A stretch of DNA of 64,000 bases from Hemicentrotus pulcherrimus (Eukaryota; Echinodermata; Echinoidea; Camarodonta; Strongylocentrotidae), in assembly GCA_003118195.1 (NCBI GenBank), contig BEXV01000309.1:12915-76914 (forward strand), given 5' to 3'. The translations under genes and the position numbers were made by a program. This document shows positions 12,809-26,566 of the stretch, piece after piece. Under the pieces are notes generated by a model. The model was not told where the DNA came from and ran no database searches. It saw only the letters and a program-made list of their open reading frames with translations. How positions within the stretch are numbered: the first letter of the stretch is position 1; each line of letters opens with the position of its first letter.

Positions 12809-14869
12809 AACAGATAGTATATGGTTAACACATTGCCTTGTGAAACTTTATGAAAACTGTATTCATTCTATGGGAATAAGAAAGTTCAGTATTCAGCAAG
12901 TGAACCTTCTTTGATAGAGCTGTATAATACGTTGCTTATATGACGGGAAAAACCAATCAAATATTTCCACACTTTTTACTAGTCGAACAAAGTGAGATGA
13001 TCCGATAGGAAAGGGATGACATTTTGATTTCTCTATGGTTTTTCAGCTGCATGAAGTGGAATATAGATATAAGTCATCTGTTTAATGATAAAATAAAATG
13101 TATTTCCTGATTGCAATGGACATATTTGGCACTTCTAGGAGAAATAAAAAAATCCTTTAGAGCTGAATTTCCTTGAATTTCCATGAACAGTTGAGGAATT
13201 CAGAAATATTTGCAAATCAAGATATATGCAGAGAGGGTGATGAACATCTGTTAATCATCATAAGAAGAAAAATAAGCAGATCATCTCACCATCCACGAGA
13301 TAAGAGAAAGGAGGGGAAAGTGTTCCAATAAAATTCTGCACTCCCATCTGCCTCCTAAGAATTTATGTTGTAAGTGTGGTAATAAATCATTCATTATCTG
13401 CGGGGGCGTATCAACGTTTATCCCTGCGGATAGTGGCACTCCATCTCGTCATTATTTGGAAAACATCCATCTGTGGCATTGGAATTCAATCCAGGGATAG
13501 ATCGGTTATTGATCAGGAAAGTTTGATATCCTTGAGCTCGATTGGGAGCACCAAATGAAAGATTAGCATTCCAAATGTAATATCATAAATCAAGAATTTA
13601 AGAACACGGGGCTGATGAAAAATGCTGTTATGCATTCTACACAAATTTGACCTGAAATGCCTTCAAGGACAGCAATATTACAACACATTATTATCTCATC
13701 TTTGCTCTTATAATGCATGCTCTTTTCTTTTATGTTTTTTCTTTAAGTATTGTATTTCTAAGAAACTGAATACTGGCAATTCCTTCAATCTAATATTCAG
13801 GGCTTCTATTTAAAGATTTTGTATAAAAAAAGCAATATGTTCAAAAAAATTCTGTTTGTTGCATGTATTTCTTTGTTGTTGCCCTTTTATCAAAACATCC
13901 ATGCATTTTTAATTTTCCTTTTAAAAATTTAAAATTCCATTGTCATTCAGAATATAAAATCTTGTGGATTCTTTTTCATCTAATTACTTCACCTACTTCT
14001 TTAACCCATTAGCAACTTAACCGCCCGAAACCGCCACTCTTTTTTACTCACTGAACCGCACGTCCGTTTTCAACGCGCTATAGCATCCGTTCTAGGGTCT
14101 ACCTTGATAATGTTAAACGTGCCTAATCCTTACGATGTCTACAGTAGGATTCTGCATAGAAAAATAGCGCATGTTTCTAATTGTTCAGAACAGTGTCAAA
14201 ATGAGAGCAATATTGCAACATCTCCCAGTGAGTGTGTTTTTACAAAATCTCTCGTTGTTATTGGGTTAAAATGGTCTCAGGAGAAAACCATCGAAGTTTA
14301 TCCGATTATTGTCATAACCTTCTGTAGATATAGCGATGTTCTTTATGTTTTTAAGAGGACTTATTTTGTAATGATTAGAATCATGCTCGTACCAGGGTCA
14401 TTTCATTTTGATGATAAGAACTATGGGGAAACACTATCTTGTTCTTTTGCATCATTCTTAAGTCTATCTACAGTCTTCCTTTCCTTCTTTAAGTAAAGAG
14501 AAAACCACGTTATATCAATGTGCATTTATTTATTGGTCTAGCTGTTATAAATTGTACCTTGCACATGCTTTAACCTGATAGTGGATCCCAATCTGATGCT
14601 CATGAACCATTTATTTTCATTCAATTTCACATTCATAAATAAACAGAATGGAGATAGCGCTGCTGCGAGGTGGTGAGGCAAGGCTCCTGCTGATTGTCCG
14701 TCGTACCTCGTCCTGTCTTCTGCCTCATTGCTTGTATTTACAATGCAGAGGCGGACAGAATCAATATTGCGTCTACGAGGGGAGGTGTTACCACCCAAAT
14801 TCTCACACCCCAGCCATTGATAGCACTTGCTTGATTAAATCACATCCTGAGACTCAGTTAAGCACTGGT

Positions 14870-15277
14870 ATATCACGCTCATTCTGGAAGGGTGTCTGTG
14901 CCCCTCTTTATTCTTCTCCCTCTTTGTCCTCTGTTTGTCTTTCTTTTCCTCCCTATCTCTCTTTATGTTCCTTTCTATATTTTCTGTCTTTGTCTTTGTC
15001 TCTCTCTCTCTCTCTCTCTCTCTGTTTCTCTTTCTCCATATTTCTCTATCCCTTTTCCCCTCTTTCTATTTCTTCTACTCTCTGTCTCTTCTCTTGTTTT
15101 CTCTCTCCTCTCCATCTTTCTTTTCTTTACCTCTCTTTTTCCATACTCCTCTCTTTCACCTCTCCATCTTTCCCCTCTCCATCTTTCCCCCTCAAGGTCT
15201 CGCCTTTCTCTTCCCTCTCTTTTTGATTTCTCTATTTCTCTTTTCTTCTCATTCTGTCGCTCACTCTCTCCATCTCT

Positions 15278-15308
<31 letters not shown>

Positions 15309-15356
15309 CTCTTTCTCCCTCTCTCTCTCTCTCTCTCTCTGTGCCTTTCTCTGTGC
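14870..15356. repeat. CT-rich polypyrimidine tract
   Basis: About 490 bp dominated by CT, TCTT and CCTC, including two pure CT runs (15001-15023 and 15294-15340). The long open frames here (up to 192 aa, mostly Ser, Leu and Phe) are compositional. Confidence 0.9.
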
Positions 15357-17990
15357 CTTACTCTGCAGTCTTGACGCCTGATTCTCTGAATCGACAGTCA
15401 GCTGCCTAAAAGTCGGGACGCATTCGACTGGAGCCATGTAAGGGACAAAAACTTTAGAAGTCGCGATTGTCTCCACTTACGTCTGCCATTCCCTCACTGT
15501 ACATTAATGTGACTGAAGCAAGCTATTATGGTACTTTCATTTACACGAGGGCTCATTGTAAGGAGTTGTAGTTAGAATTTCCTTGAATAATCGAAGAGGC
15601 AGAATCTGTCCTAGTTGTCCCGTTACACTTGATCCAATTAATCCAAACCTTAATGTTGTGATATACATGATTTATTGAATAGAGTGTAATTGAAGTTGAT
15701 GGAAATTCAAAATATTGGAATTAGAATCTAAACATGAACTGTCCAAAAGCATTTAGGTGTTGGAGAAATAGCTCATCTTATAAAAACTTGACCAAATTCC
15801 TGTTCATGCCATTGATAACACAGGCAACATGATGATTTATTCTCATCTCCTGCCTCCTCCCACGCCCAGCCATTAAAGAGGGGATGAGAAATGAACACAG
15901 GTTGCCGAAAATATTTTCATCGGGTAATGTAGACTACTAATACTTAGAGATTGTAAGGGATAACCTATGTTTCGAGAGAAAAATCCTCCAGTCACTTCCT
16001 TGTGTCACTCTTATCTCTAGCCATTTTTGTGTTTGTACAGATAAGTCAGATTGTCTTGTTTAGTAGAGTGTGTATCAGTGTGGATATGTGGATGTATTCT
16101 TTAATACACCATGCAGCTTTCATCTTTTGAAGAAAAGAAATCTTTTTGAAAGGGGTCTTCAAAGAAAGTTTTGATGAAAGAGATCAAATTCAAGAATTTC
16201 TCTTTGATGTTAGTTTTTAAAAAAAAATATTTGGCTAAACATTTGTAAAAGTTTTCCTCTTGAAATTTGTCACGTAGGCTTGGAATTTCAATGTTCTGAG
16301 ATCAAAACTAATTTGGTGTTCAGAAATAGAAGAATTCTGACTGCTTTTAGCAACCGAAAGATTGGAACTTACTCACTCCTAGTGCATGTTTACATGAAAT
16401 AATGATAGAGCAGGAGTTATTAGAATATCTTGGAAATGTAATGAAATTCTTACTGACGTCAGCATCTGGCTGATTTCAAGTTTTCTTGCTCCAAATAAAA
16501 CTTTTGTAGTATGTTACAGGAATGATGAAAGTTATTCTAAATTCTAGGACACTCTGCTACATTCCCCAAGGACTTGAATTGGCTACATTTTGGAATGTGT
16601 ACTTTTTACATGTGTATATTTCAGTCAATAATGATTGCTTCATTATCAGCTTTTCAAAACAACAAGAATTAGGATATTTATCATATGACAGAATCAAATC
16701 AGAGAGTTTTACATTTGTAACAACATGTTCTCCCGGTGTAATATCAAGTAATTGGTGATTAGACTTTTGATATACATTTCAAGTTTTATTTGTTATGATA
16801 TTGTTGCATTTGTGATATCGATAATTTCTTTACAGCCGTGTTTTTAATATCAATGCGAAATTAAAAACAACTATGCAAGATGTGAAAGCGAATTTGGGAA
16901 TTTGTCTTATCCTAAAGGTTCTTTTTCAGAATGCTTGTAATTCTGAATACAAAATTTTCTTTGCCATAGGGTTCATTCCTCCAAAAATGTATTAGAGTTT
17001 CAGAATCAGGTTCTGGAATCTGAACATTTCTAAACATTTGATGTATTCTTCAAAAGATTCATTCAATAAGTAGTTTCTGTGAAGGTTTGTAACTAAACAT
17101 TGTAACAGGATTTATATATACTTGTATATATATGTATATATCAATTTTTAAAATATTTTTTTAATGAGTAGGGTTTTCTTTTTCTATATTTTCAAAATGA
17201 CAACTTTGTTCCATTTGTGGAAATTGAAAAAAAATGGAATTTTAAACTTTTGGATCATTGAAATAAAAGAACATTGAAAAAGTTAAATCTTTGGAATACT
17301 GAACCTCCGGATAAAATAACAGTTTGAAAAAATAAACATTTGTAAAAAAAATAAGCTGTAAGCATACCTGATGTACTGCCCTCGATCCCTTTACAACTTC
17401 AGGGATGCATCAAAAGGCTTCCCTAGCAAAACACACTTTACTATAAATACAATGGAATATGATATTATCTAATGAGCACATGTTAGGCTCAAAACGTAAC
17501 CTACATCATATCTGTAATTTCTATCATAAGCACCTAAAACATGACCATCACTATGAGGAATTCTGCAATCGACTAAATTGCACTTACGGAATGAAAGCGA
17601 GTAGAGGAGTTTAGGCATGGGTCAGTTGTTGCAATATGCATGGCGGTGATGGAAATGCATTTTATCAGTCTCTATTGTTAAGTAATCCTCCATCTTAAAG
17701 TTCTCATCTCTACCTACATGTACTGAGGAATCTCTGCTTGTACTCTACATATCAAACGCACCATGAGTACATCGATTCTGATTATAGTTTTGTCTGTTCC
17801 TGATGTTTAAGAATCTTTTTCAATTTTAAAATTCATCATCATCTTTTATATCATTTAAAGGTGTTTTTTTTTTTCTCTTCTCAAAATGCTAATGCTGCTA
17901 CATGCAATAATATGTGCTTTAATGTAACATATGATTTTATTTGCAAATAGTGGAGGAATGACATCTTTAATTGTAGTTGTTTTTTCCTCC

Positions 17991-18355
17991 ATTAAAGCCC
18001 CTCTTAAAGTGTTGGAAGACCCCCAAATTTGATGGCAAATTTTCACTGAAATTGTATCATAATGTGAAAGAGGATGACATTTAAGACACATTTCTGAAAG
18101 GATTTTGAAAACAAATGTGTTTAAACTCAAATATTAATGACAGAATACAAAATTTAGGGTTTCTGCATACAACTGAAAATCCAGATTATGTATTCTTTTA
18201 TCAATATTTGTCTTCAAAAACATTTTGTTGGGGAAAATCTTTGCAGAAGTGTGTCTTAAATGACATGCTCTCTCACACTTTGATACAATTTAGGTGAATT
18301 TTGCGATCAAATTTTTAGAAACGTTTGGCTCCCAGCACTAAAGAGGGGCTTTAAT
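17991..18355. mobile_element. 365-bp foldback (long inverted-repeat) element
   Basis: The left arm begins ATTAAAGCCCCTCTT and the right arm ends with its complement AAGAGGGGCTTTAAT. Further in, the arms stay similar: TTTAAGACACATTTCTG on the left near 18080 matches the complement of CAGAAGTGTGTCTTAAA on the right near 18245. Left AATTGTATCATAATGTGA likewise pairs with right TCACACTTTGATACAATT. The arms are roughly 130-150 bp and imperfect, with an AT-rich centre. No transposase frame is present. No clear target duplication was found, so the superfamily is unassigned. Confidence 0.75.
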
Positions 18356-18782
18356 GATAATGTTCATATCTTTTAACATGAAATTTATAATTTTTGAATA
18401 TTTTTTTGAATTTCCTCATATCTTATTTATCTGTGTCTTCATGCCAGTTTTTGATTTTGTCTTCAATGTTTATATTCTGCTTCCTTTGAATGCACCTAAT
18501 TTCATGTCAGGAGCTCTCCTTTATTTCTTAATAAAAGAAGTATGTAATGTTCATCTTGTCCTTAGAAGATTGCACTATTTTCGAGAGGGGTGATGAATAT
18601 TGAAGGATATTAAGCTCCTTAGCCTAATTTGTGATATAAATCCTATTTTTGATCCTGGCAGTGATATCGAATGATGATCTGACCACTGGGCATATTCGGA
18701 AGAAGATGTGGAAGGTTATAAAGATAGAAATGGAGGGTACTTTTAAATGAAGAGAAGGTGAAATAGAATGGAGAGGTAGAAT

Positions 18783-18791
18783 AAAGAGAGA

Positions 18792-18832
<41 letters not shown>

Positions 18833-18838
18833 AGAGAC
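18783..18838. repeat. GA microsatellite
   Basis: GA run with AAAG interruptions, about 56 bp. Confidence 0.95.
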
Positions 18839-19777
18839 TGATCGATTTAGATGAAGATGAGAGAACAAAATATAAGGTTACTTTTTCAGACCTTAGCATG
18901 AGTAGTTTGAGATAGAAAGACAGATAGGAGGAAAGTGATGTACAAATTATAAATATAAGCCAAAGAGGGAAAAATAGAAGATGCTTGGAAAAATCTTATT
19001 TTGTTATAATACCAAAGGTCGGAAATGAGAAACAAAAATTAAAAGCTTGGCGGAAATGGATTAAATGCTTCTGATGGTCTCCGCTTCATTTCATTATCGC
19101 AAGACGGTGTCCTTCTGTAGGAAATCATCGATTAAGCTCTATTCACCTGAGTAGCATTAATCGTATCATTGATTTGTGGAACTGCAACCAACCCCTTTTT
19201 CACAAAATGCATTTTCACAAGTATTTAAGACAGACATGCTGCAACCGAAGAAATTTGCTTTGATCAAATTTCTGTCTTAAATTTTATATTGATTTCATAT
19301 TCATGAATTCATTCATTTTATTCAATTTTCAAATCTGTTTCATTTCACCTCATTATTTCTATTTTTTCATAAAAGAGACCTAATGTGGTTTGTTATTCCT
19401 TGCACTCTAATTTGAATTGAGTTGCACAGATTTTTATAAATGCTCATGATGGCACTTTCACATTAGACACCTATTTACTTGTTGGTCCTTAACCATTCTC
19501 CTCTTATGTTCTGCACTATATACAGTATACTTCCTTCCAACTCCTTCAAACCTTCATCAATAAATTATTTGTAAATCATGAAAACGAATAAGAGCTGGTT
19601 CTGGTTACTGCATCCAGATCATGTGAAACCAGGGCTGTACGTTGATAGGCAGCTAGCATTCACACCTCCATGTGATTCAGACCTTGATCATGGCCCGATT
19701 TTCAGTGTATGTGTGATTCCCATGAGGTGGTTTAATTAAAAATTGGTATGTTAACTAGCACTGTGAGATGATAGCTA

Positions 19778-20067
19778 GGTTCACACGGGAATCCGCCAAC
19801 TTAAGTTTATCCTGTGGTTATGATCTTTGAGGTTATATTGTAGTCAACAAGGACTATGCAACTGCTCATGTGGTTTTGAAACTTTAAGTTTACTCAAGTC
19901 ATTAAATCACAAACAATCTTTAATAATGCAAAAAATATAAGCAGGGTGGGGGATTGGGTCCTCCCCTAATGCATTTTGAGGTTTTGCAAGCCTAGAGTCA
20001 TAACTGCTTGACTTGCCTAGCTTGTAGTCCTAAACTAAAAAAAACTCCTTCTGGCCAGTGTGAACCC
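19778..20067. mobile_element. Possible MITE with GGTTCACAC ends
   Basis: GGTTCACACGGG at the left and GTGTGAACCC preceded by GGCCA at the right form a short terminal inverted repeat 290 bp apart. No coding frame lies between. No target duplication was confirmed, so this could be chance. Confidence 0.3.
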
Positions 20068-20115
20068 ACATCATTGTAAGTAGGTTGACGTTTCAACATC
20101 AGAGGTTTTGTAAAC

Positions 20116-20500
20116 TTAAAGGGATCGGGTAACTTTGTCTCAGATTCTGAAACAAAATTCTGGATAGCTCATGCTGCAATGATAATAATCAAACCTTTAG
20201 GTCAGTCAGGAACCCCATGACTTTTACAAGCCGATCACCTGTCTGATTATCAAGATATTAATGATTACAAATCAAAATCAAATTTTGCGTTTTCCTAACG
20301 GTTTTCATAACACTACAGTCTATCAGGGAAAAAGAGTATGGAAAAACTGGCCACTCAATGATTTTTACTTTTTATGAGGCACTTCTTGATCGTTTTGAAG
20401 TGCAATTTTTTTAGGACTTCAATATTGCACCATATCACAGACACTGACAGCATGTAGGACCGTGTATATCACATATAACATTGTTAAACGATGCCTTTAA
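20116..20500 (+). mobile_element. TTAA-flanked inverted-repeat element, copy 1
   Basis: Begins TTAAAGGGATCGGGTAAC and ends near ATGCCTTTAA, which is the complement of the start with one mismatch. The first ~100 bp match, in inverse orientation, 23156-23253 beside the assembly gap (shared blocks include AACTTTGTCTCAGATTCTGA and CCTTTAGGTCAG). TTAA at both ends would be compatible with piggyBac-like insertion, but the internal tip is not the usual CCC, so the class is open. No coding frame. Confidence 0.55.
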
Positions 20501-21090
20501 AGTTACAACTATGATGATCCCATGTGAATATAGCCTTTGCCGTGCTGTGAGATCAGCCTTGAGATGGCATCCAATTTTGTTTGAGAAACCTAAATGAATT
20601 TATTGTGATTTGACCAAAGTTTCATTGTCCACCAGACTGCAATCTGAAGATTAATTCAGAATAAACAGTGTGATTATATAAAAGAAATGAAAATTTAATG
20701 TAATGTGATTGATTTAGATGGTGAGTTAAATCCAAGAAATAATCACATTCAGGGAGAGAAGGGAGAAGGGGGAAAGGGAAATAGAGAGGGTGAGGTGACA
20801 GGAAGTGAAACCGAATGATGTTGTCTAACAACTAGAAACATTAATATTAAGTTTAATTTGAATTCTGGTACCGTATTAATGTTCTGAAGTTTGCTTGCTT
20901 TCATATTAAGAGAAAAGTTATTATTAGAAGAAGAAGTAAGAAGAAAAGTGAACTGGTTGGATGGTAAAGATGACAAAAGATAAATAGGAGAGGAAATAAG
21001 GAGAATAAGAAAAATTCATACAGAATTTTCTAAGGAACATTTGTGTACCATATGTCAATTCAAAATCAATACCACAATTTTCAATCATAA

Positions 21091-21193
21091 TATCGTCCCT
21101 ATTTTCACGAAGTGATGGTAGTGAATGAAAATCGCATACAATTTGCGTGCAGATTTTCCTCACTACCGTCACTTCGTGAAAACAGGAATGATA
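21091..21193. repeat. Long near-perfect hairpin, ~48-bp arms
   Basis: The left arm contains TATTTTCACGAAGTGATGG and the right arm CCGTCACTTCGTGAAAACA, its complement with few mismatches. Pairing continues through GTAGTGA/TCACTAC and GAAAATC/GATTTTC towards a short loop near 21139-21145, and outwards to TATC/GATA ends. The arms cover about 21091-21138 and 21146-21193. This could be a compact MITE or a hairpin RNA precursor; the sequence alone does not decide. Confidence 0.75.
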
Positions 21194-23096
21194 TAGAGAT
21201 CCATGATGGTTCCCTTATTGTTGCTTGAATCATGTAGTACTCTAATCTTCAGAAATTGTCTGTTTCAGTTTTTCTATCAGAGTCTTTGATTGTGTGGAAA
21301 CCATGCCGTCCTTTGAAATGAGTTCTACACTTTAATTGCAATCCATATCAAATCATATTCTTTTTGATTTACTTGTACTAATTTCCCCCCAAATGATTCT
21401 CTCTTAATAACAGTCAAGATGATGTATGAAAAACATAGAGTGTATACCATATCCTATCATTAATTACCCTGCACATTTAGATTCCTTCTCCTGAAATGAG
21501 TCGGAAATGTCAGATACCGGTTACTATTGACTAGTTTTCGAGAACGGAATTTGGTATCTTGTAAAGCATTGTTCGGTTGTGTTATTACATGTCTACCAGC
21601 GATGTGGAGAGAGTTTCCTCACAGTTGGAGGTTATTTAATTGATCAAAGATGGTTCTTTTGTCAGGGAATATCACTCTCTAGTCTCTACCATGTTAATTT
21701 TTATATTATGATTAAAGTTTTGTATGAAAATAACATAGCTTATTGAATTTTGAATTTCATTGCAATTTCTTCTCATTTCAATAGGTGATGCATGTGGCTT
21801 TGGAAATTGTTTTATGTACATTGACCAAAAAAAAAGTCTTTTTGATCCTGTTGAATATCTCATCAGGAACAACCTAGGAAGTTTGCGTAACATATCAACA
21901 ACTCATGTATGCAAGTACGTGTATGTGTAGCATTTTGACCTGGCAAAAGTTTTTTTTCTTCATTTACTTGCCTAGCTTATTATACTGTTGTATAGTTTCC
22001 CCCGAGGAACAGAAATACGATTCAGAGCAGTGTGTGATATTTAGTTATCTACTGAAGATGTTAAACTGTTGACTTAAAAACTTGCAGGCCCGTTCACATG
22101 AGACTGTAAAGTGGTAAACTTGTCTTCAAGAGACAGTTATTACCACGTGTATTCAAATCTCAGGAATATTTTTTCAACAAGGATGACGCAAGTGTCTTGC
22201 CTGACATGTCAACCACTACTGTTATGGTACCTATGCTCCTTGCATTTTGACATAAGATGCACTTATATAGGCCTACATGTACATTGTAAGTATAATTTTA
22301 ATTTGTGTGCCTTGGATCATATCTTCCATTCAGAGGCAGACGTTAATTTATATCATGTAACACAGGATTAATGCCCTTCTTGTTCTCAACATACATATAG
22401 ACGTATGTGAATTGCCTTCCCAGGTCTCACCTACAGAACCATGTCTTACAGCTGTGATATGATAATTACATAGGCTACCGGTATACACTCATTGAAAGAG
22501 ACTCTCCATAACAGGTCACAAATCTATTTAAGTGTATTATCGTATTCTACAGACTTTTAACAAATTATGCTAGCAAATTGTTTTGGTTCTTATTCCAAAT
22601 GCCGGTAATATATTTTCTCTTTATCCTCTATCTTCTCATCTGCTATGCAATTGATCTACTCTTTGGTCAGCAATAAAGTAAAGAGTATTTTGTTTACTTA
22701 ATACTAAAAAATTGACATTTGCTTTCACAATTATGATATCATTAAGTTGCCAATTTTATATTAAGGAGTCCTAACTGTCAAAATCCGTAACTTTCATATT
22801 CTTAGAAAATTTCTCAAATAATCTTTGACTGGTTTCTCTCATATATCCACTTGTATTCCAACCTGCTTAATGTGAGATCGATTCAGATTGAATGTCCCCA
22901 TTTTGAAATGGCAAGTACTGTGAAAATGTCTTGTCCTGAGTGCAATATAATAGGGATTCAATAGGAGTTGAGTTGAAGTGTCAAATTTGTCCTGCTTTAT
23001 TGTGTGGTCTCTGTGAATGTAGAGATATGGTTTTAACAATCTTTTTTGCTACTAATGGGTTTCCCTCATGGTGTATGCCCATTCTTTACACACTAC

Positions 23097-23253
23097 TTAA
23101 AGGGATNNNNNNNNNNNNNNNNNNNNNNNNNNNNNNNNNNNNNNNNNNNNNNNNNGGGTTCCTGGCTGACCTAAAGGTTTATAATTATTCTATCATGAGC
23201 TAAATCCTGAATTTTCTTTCAGAATCTGAGACAAAGTTACCGGATCCCTTTAA
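23097..23253 (-). mobile_element. TTAA-flanked inverted-repeat element, copy 2, interrupted by the gap
   Basis: TTAAAGGGAT lies immediately left of the gap and ATCCCTTTAA closes the right side. The 98 bp right of the gap match the start of the element at 20116 in reverse orientation. The gap therefore falls inside the element. Confidence 0.65.
23107..23155. other. Assembly gap (49 N)
   Basis: A run of 49 undetermined bases interrupts the second copy of the TTAA-flanked repeat. Its stated length need not be real. Confidence 0.99.
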
Positions 23254-25320
23254 TGCATTCCAACATCAGTGCCCCACTTTTATGGAAGTGTCATTTATTT
23301 GCAGACCCCAAAGAGAGGTAGCTGCTAAAATATTTGAAAATGAAAGTGCATAGAATTTATTTCAGTTGTTTATCTTTACACTGCAACAGGAATAAGGAGC
23401 ATGTTTTTCCTTTATTGACTTTCGAGCTATCCTGAATGTATAGTTGAGGTATTTTTTTGTTTTATGTTTTGTTTCTGGGGTAAGGCATAATAAAGAGATC
23501 AAATAAATTGAAATCAAACTACTCTTCACTTGCAACATTTCATTTAAAAATGTTGAGAGAATGTCATCTCCTGCTCATTTCTTCATCTGTCATGTCTCGC
23601 TGGCTGGGGTCTTTCCGGTTGCAAACTAATAGTACACCTAATACTCGTTTATCCTCACTCTCAACTGTACGGAACGAGAGAAGATCATAAAAAGAGTTCC
23701 ATTAGATCCTTGTAGACACGGCATAAAGGAGAATAAAGCTATTATTTTTGGTCTTTCTGGAAGATATTGCTCTGTAGCAGGCTGGCTTTTTATGGTTTCG
23801 TACTACCGTCGGGTGGAGGTATGCGGCCATAATATGCTTTTTATTGCACAGGATGCGTGCTTCATTATGTGGAATCGGTTGGCATTTTCTATACGGTTTT
23901 CACCATTTTCCTGCCTAGATCATCAATACATTTGGAGAGGATGAAATATGACATTTAAAGGTTACAATACTCCTTGTGAAATCAGCATTTTCACTATTGC
24001 ATTTTGTTAATGCTTGTATGCTTGCATTAAGCTGTATAGAAACGTTGAGGAAGGATTTTAAAAATTGCAAAGAGGAAGTAGAGAGAAAAAAAAATGAATT
24101 GAGAGGACACTTCAAACTGCTAAACATTGCAAACATGGATTTGTTTCATAATAATGGCAGAAACAAAACAATTCTTGGGGAATGGGGTTTGAAATTAATA
24201 TTTGTTTGTATCACAGAACAGCTATTAATGGATACACAAACACTAGTCTTGAGGATTTGTTTGCTCTCACTTGTGGAATGAATCCAGTTGTAAAGCTTTA
24301 AAAATGAATATGGATTTTTGTAATCTGTGCTATTTGATAAAACTTTAAAGAGGGAGAGAGAGAGAGAGAGATAGATATATCAGACATATTCATACAAATA
24401 GAGAAAGAAAGATAGTGGGTAAGGGGAGGAAGGACAGAATATGAATCTTTCTTTCTCTCTTTAAGTGGAATTGAATGGAACAAGGCCAAGTAAGATTAGA
24501 GCAAGGAATATTTTTTGAGGAAGCGGATGAATAATACAAGCTCACTTCAAAAGTAAGGTTTTAACCTGGAAAGCAACAAAATGGAAGGGTAATTGATTAT
24601 CCAATCCAGGAGCTGAGCAATCGAGGACTGTATGAATAACCTAACAGGAAAAGATGGGGCAAGCTAGGCATCGTTGATGGGTGCGAAGGTTATGAATTAT
24701 GGAACGGTTATTGAAGGTTCACCTGGGAAAATAAACAGTGATCTATTCAATGGCTAAAGCCTCCATTGCTCAATATCACCCTGTAATGAAGCAGGCATGC
24801 ATTCATTAGGCTAATTACCCGTAGCTTCTCAGGATTGTTTCACTATGCAATATTTAACGACAAAATAAAAAATGCTTCATCCCGAGGACAAAATCTAGAC
24901 AGATACACGCAGATGGTTGGAAATAAAAATGGTTCATATTTCATGACTCCTTCAGCCAGTGCTTGGAGTTTCTCTGGAGGATTTGTCGTCATCAGAGCTA
25001 GAAAGATGTTCTCATCTTGCTCCGGGCAGCTGCAATTGAATTCAGCTCAGCTGGGGCTCCAATTTCAGCCTTTTTCTAATGTCATTCCTGGTGGTATGGA
25101 TGAAAATCGGGTCCAGAGCAGTGATTGACGTAACGGATTGTCGTGCAGCCACGCAACAATTAAAATTCGGCAGCGATATGTAGTGCAGGTTCGGATAAAA
25201 CTATTCAAACACCCTTGAGGCAACTTTTGGTAGGAATAGCATTTTTGGGGAGTGCATATATGAGAGGGAAAATGGACGGAGGAAAAGACAGATGGGGAAA
25301 ATGAGAATAAAAAGAAGGAG

Positions 25321-25838
25321 GAAAGAGAGAAAGAGAGAGGGTAAAATGAAAAGAAGACACAGGGAGCAAGAGAGGGAGATTGTGAAAAGAGGGAAGTAGA
25401 ACAGCTACAAATATGATTTGTGGGAGAAATTCATAATACAAGGCATAGAATAATGGATGCATGGAAAGGAATGAGGAACAAAGACTATATGTCTACATGT
25501 ATAAAGACATGTCAAAAATGCAGATCAAGCTATATATATATATATATATATATATACATGGATGGCTGTTCTTTTAAAGCAAAAAATACATGGACATGTA
25601 CATGTAATTGCGTGTTTGCTTGTGTGGGAAAAAGAGGATAGAAATAGAGAGAAGATGAAGAGAAAGAAAGAGATACACTGTACGAATAGGAGAGAGAAAG
25701 AGAAAATGGAGAAGGTGAAACAGGAGGTATGTGTATGAGACTTTGTGTGAAAGAGAGAATGAAAAAAAGACAGGCAGAAAGAGAGAAAGAGAGTGAGAGA
25801 GGGTGAGTGATAGAGAGATAGAGAGATAGAGAGAGAGA

Positions 25839-25878
<40 letters not shown>

Positions 25879-25890
25879 GGGAGATAGAAA
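25321..25890. repeat. GA-rich tract with embedded TA run
   Basis: Purine-rich GA, GGA and AAAG repeats, densest at 25676-25880, interrupted by a TA run at 25531-25556 and some ordinary sequence at 25400-25620. Confidence 0.85.
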
Positions 25891-26566
25891 GAGAGTATAA
25901 TAGGTGTTTATCTGTGAAGCACTGGTTTCATTTTTTATTCAAGTTTGTTTTTCTCTATTGATTTAGTGCCACCAATCATCATCTGCGAATTGTTGCCCAA
26001 ACCTCCTGTTTGAAAGCGAAAATAGGCAAAATAGATTTACATCGCAATGTAGTTCTTCTTTTTCTTCATGAGATATCATTTCAGCATTTACGAGCGCTGT
26101 TGAAATATGACACCTGATAGACGTCATATTGCGAAGGGAAAGATTGATCCATTAGACAAATGCCTAGACTAACTTTGATAAGATTGTTAGAAAATGTAAT
26201 GCTTTAAAATTTATTTTCCAACAGGGTAGATTGTCTTTCTCTTGTGTCGTTTTTCCAAGGCTTCTCCCTCAGGGAATGAAGATTTTACACAAAAATCTGA
26301 TTAATAGCCTTCACCCTATAGATTAAATGAACTTAGAATATCAAATGAAAACATTTCCGATGTGACGTTTAGTTCTAGATATAGGACCAAAAGTAAAAGC
26401 TAAACGTTTGTAATAAAATTTAAGCCTCTGTCTGCGTGCACAAACAATGCCATTTGACATGTCAAATTGTATTTCAGTTTAAGGTATTGAGGTAATTGGA
26501 TATTTTATGATATTTATAGATGTTCTTGTAGACAATGGATTAAAAATGGCAGGGAACGACATCATT

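Larger units (their letters stand above)
9072..17990. other. Gene-free stretch
   Basis: Apart from the CT tracts, poly(G) run and the family A and B repeats, nothing is recognised. The 130-aa frame at 14104-14496 has no known motif. Confidence 0.55.

Noticed and set aside
14104..14496. 130-aa frame
   Set aside because: No recognisable domain, no signal or membrane pattern, no splice context; length within chance for 64 kb of AT-rich DNA.
14648..15381. Overlapping reading frames of 148-192 aa, rich in Ser, Leu and Phe
   Set aside because: They run through a CT-rich tract in three frames at once; the composition alone keeps them open.
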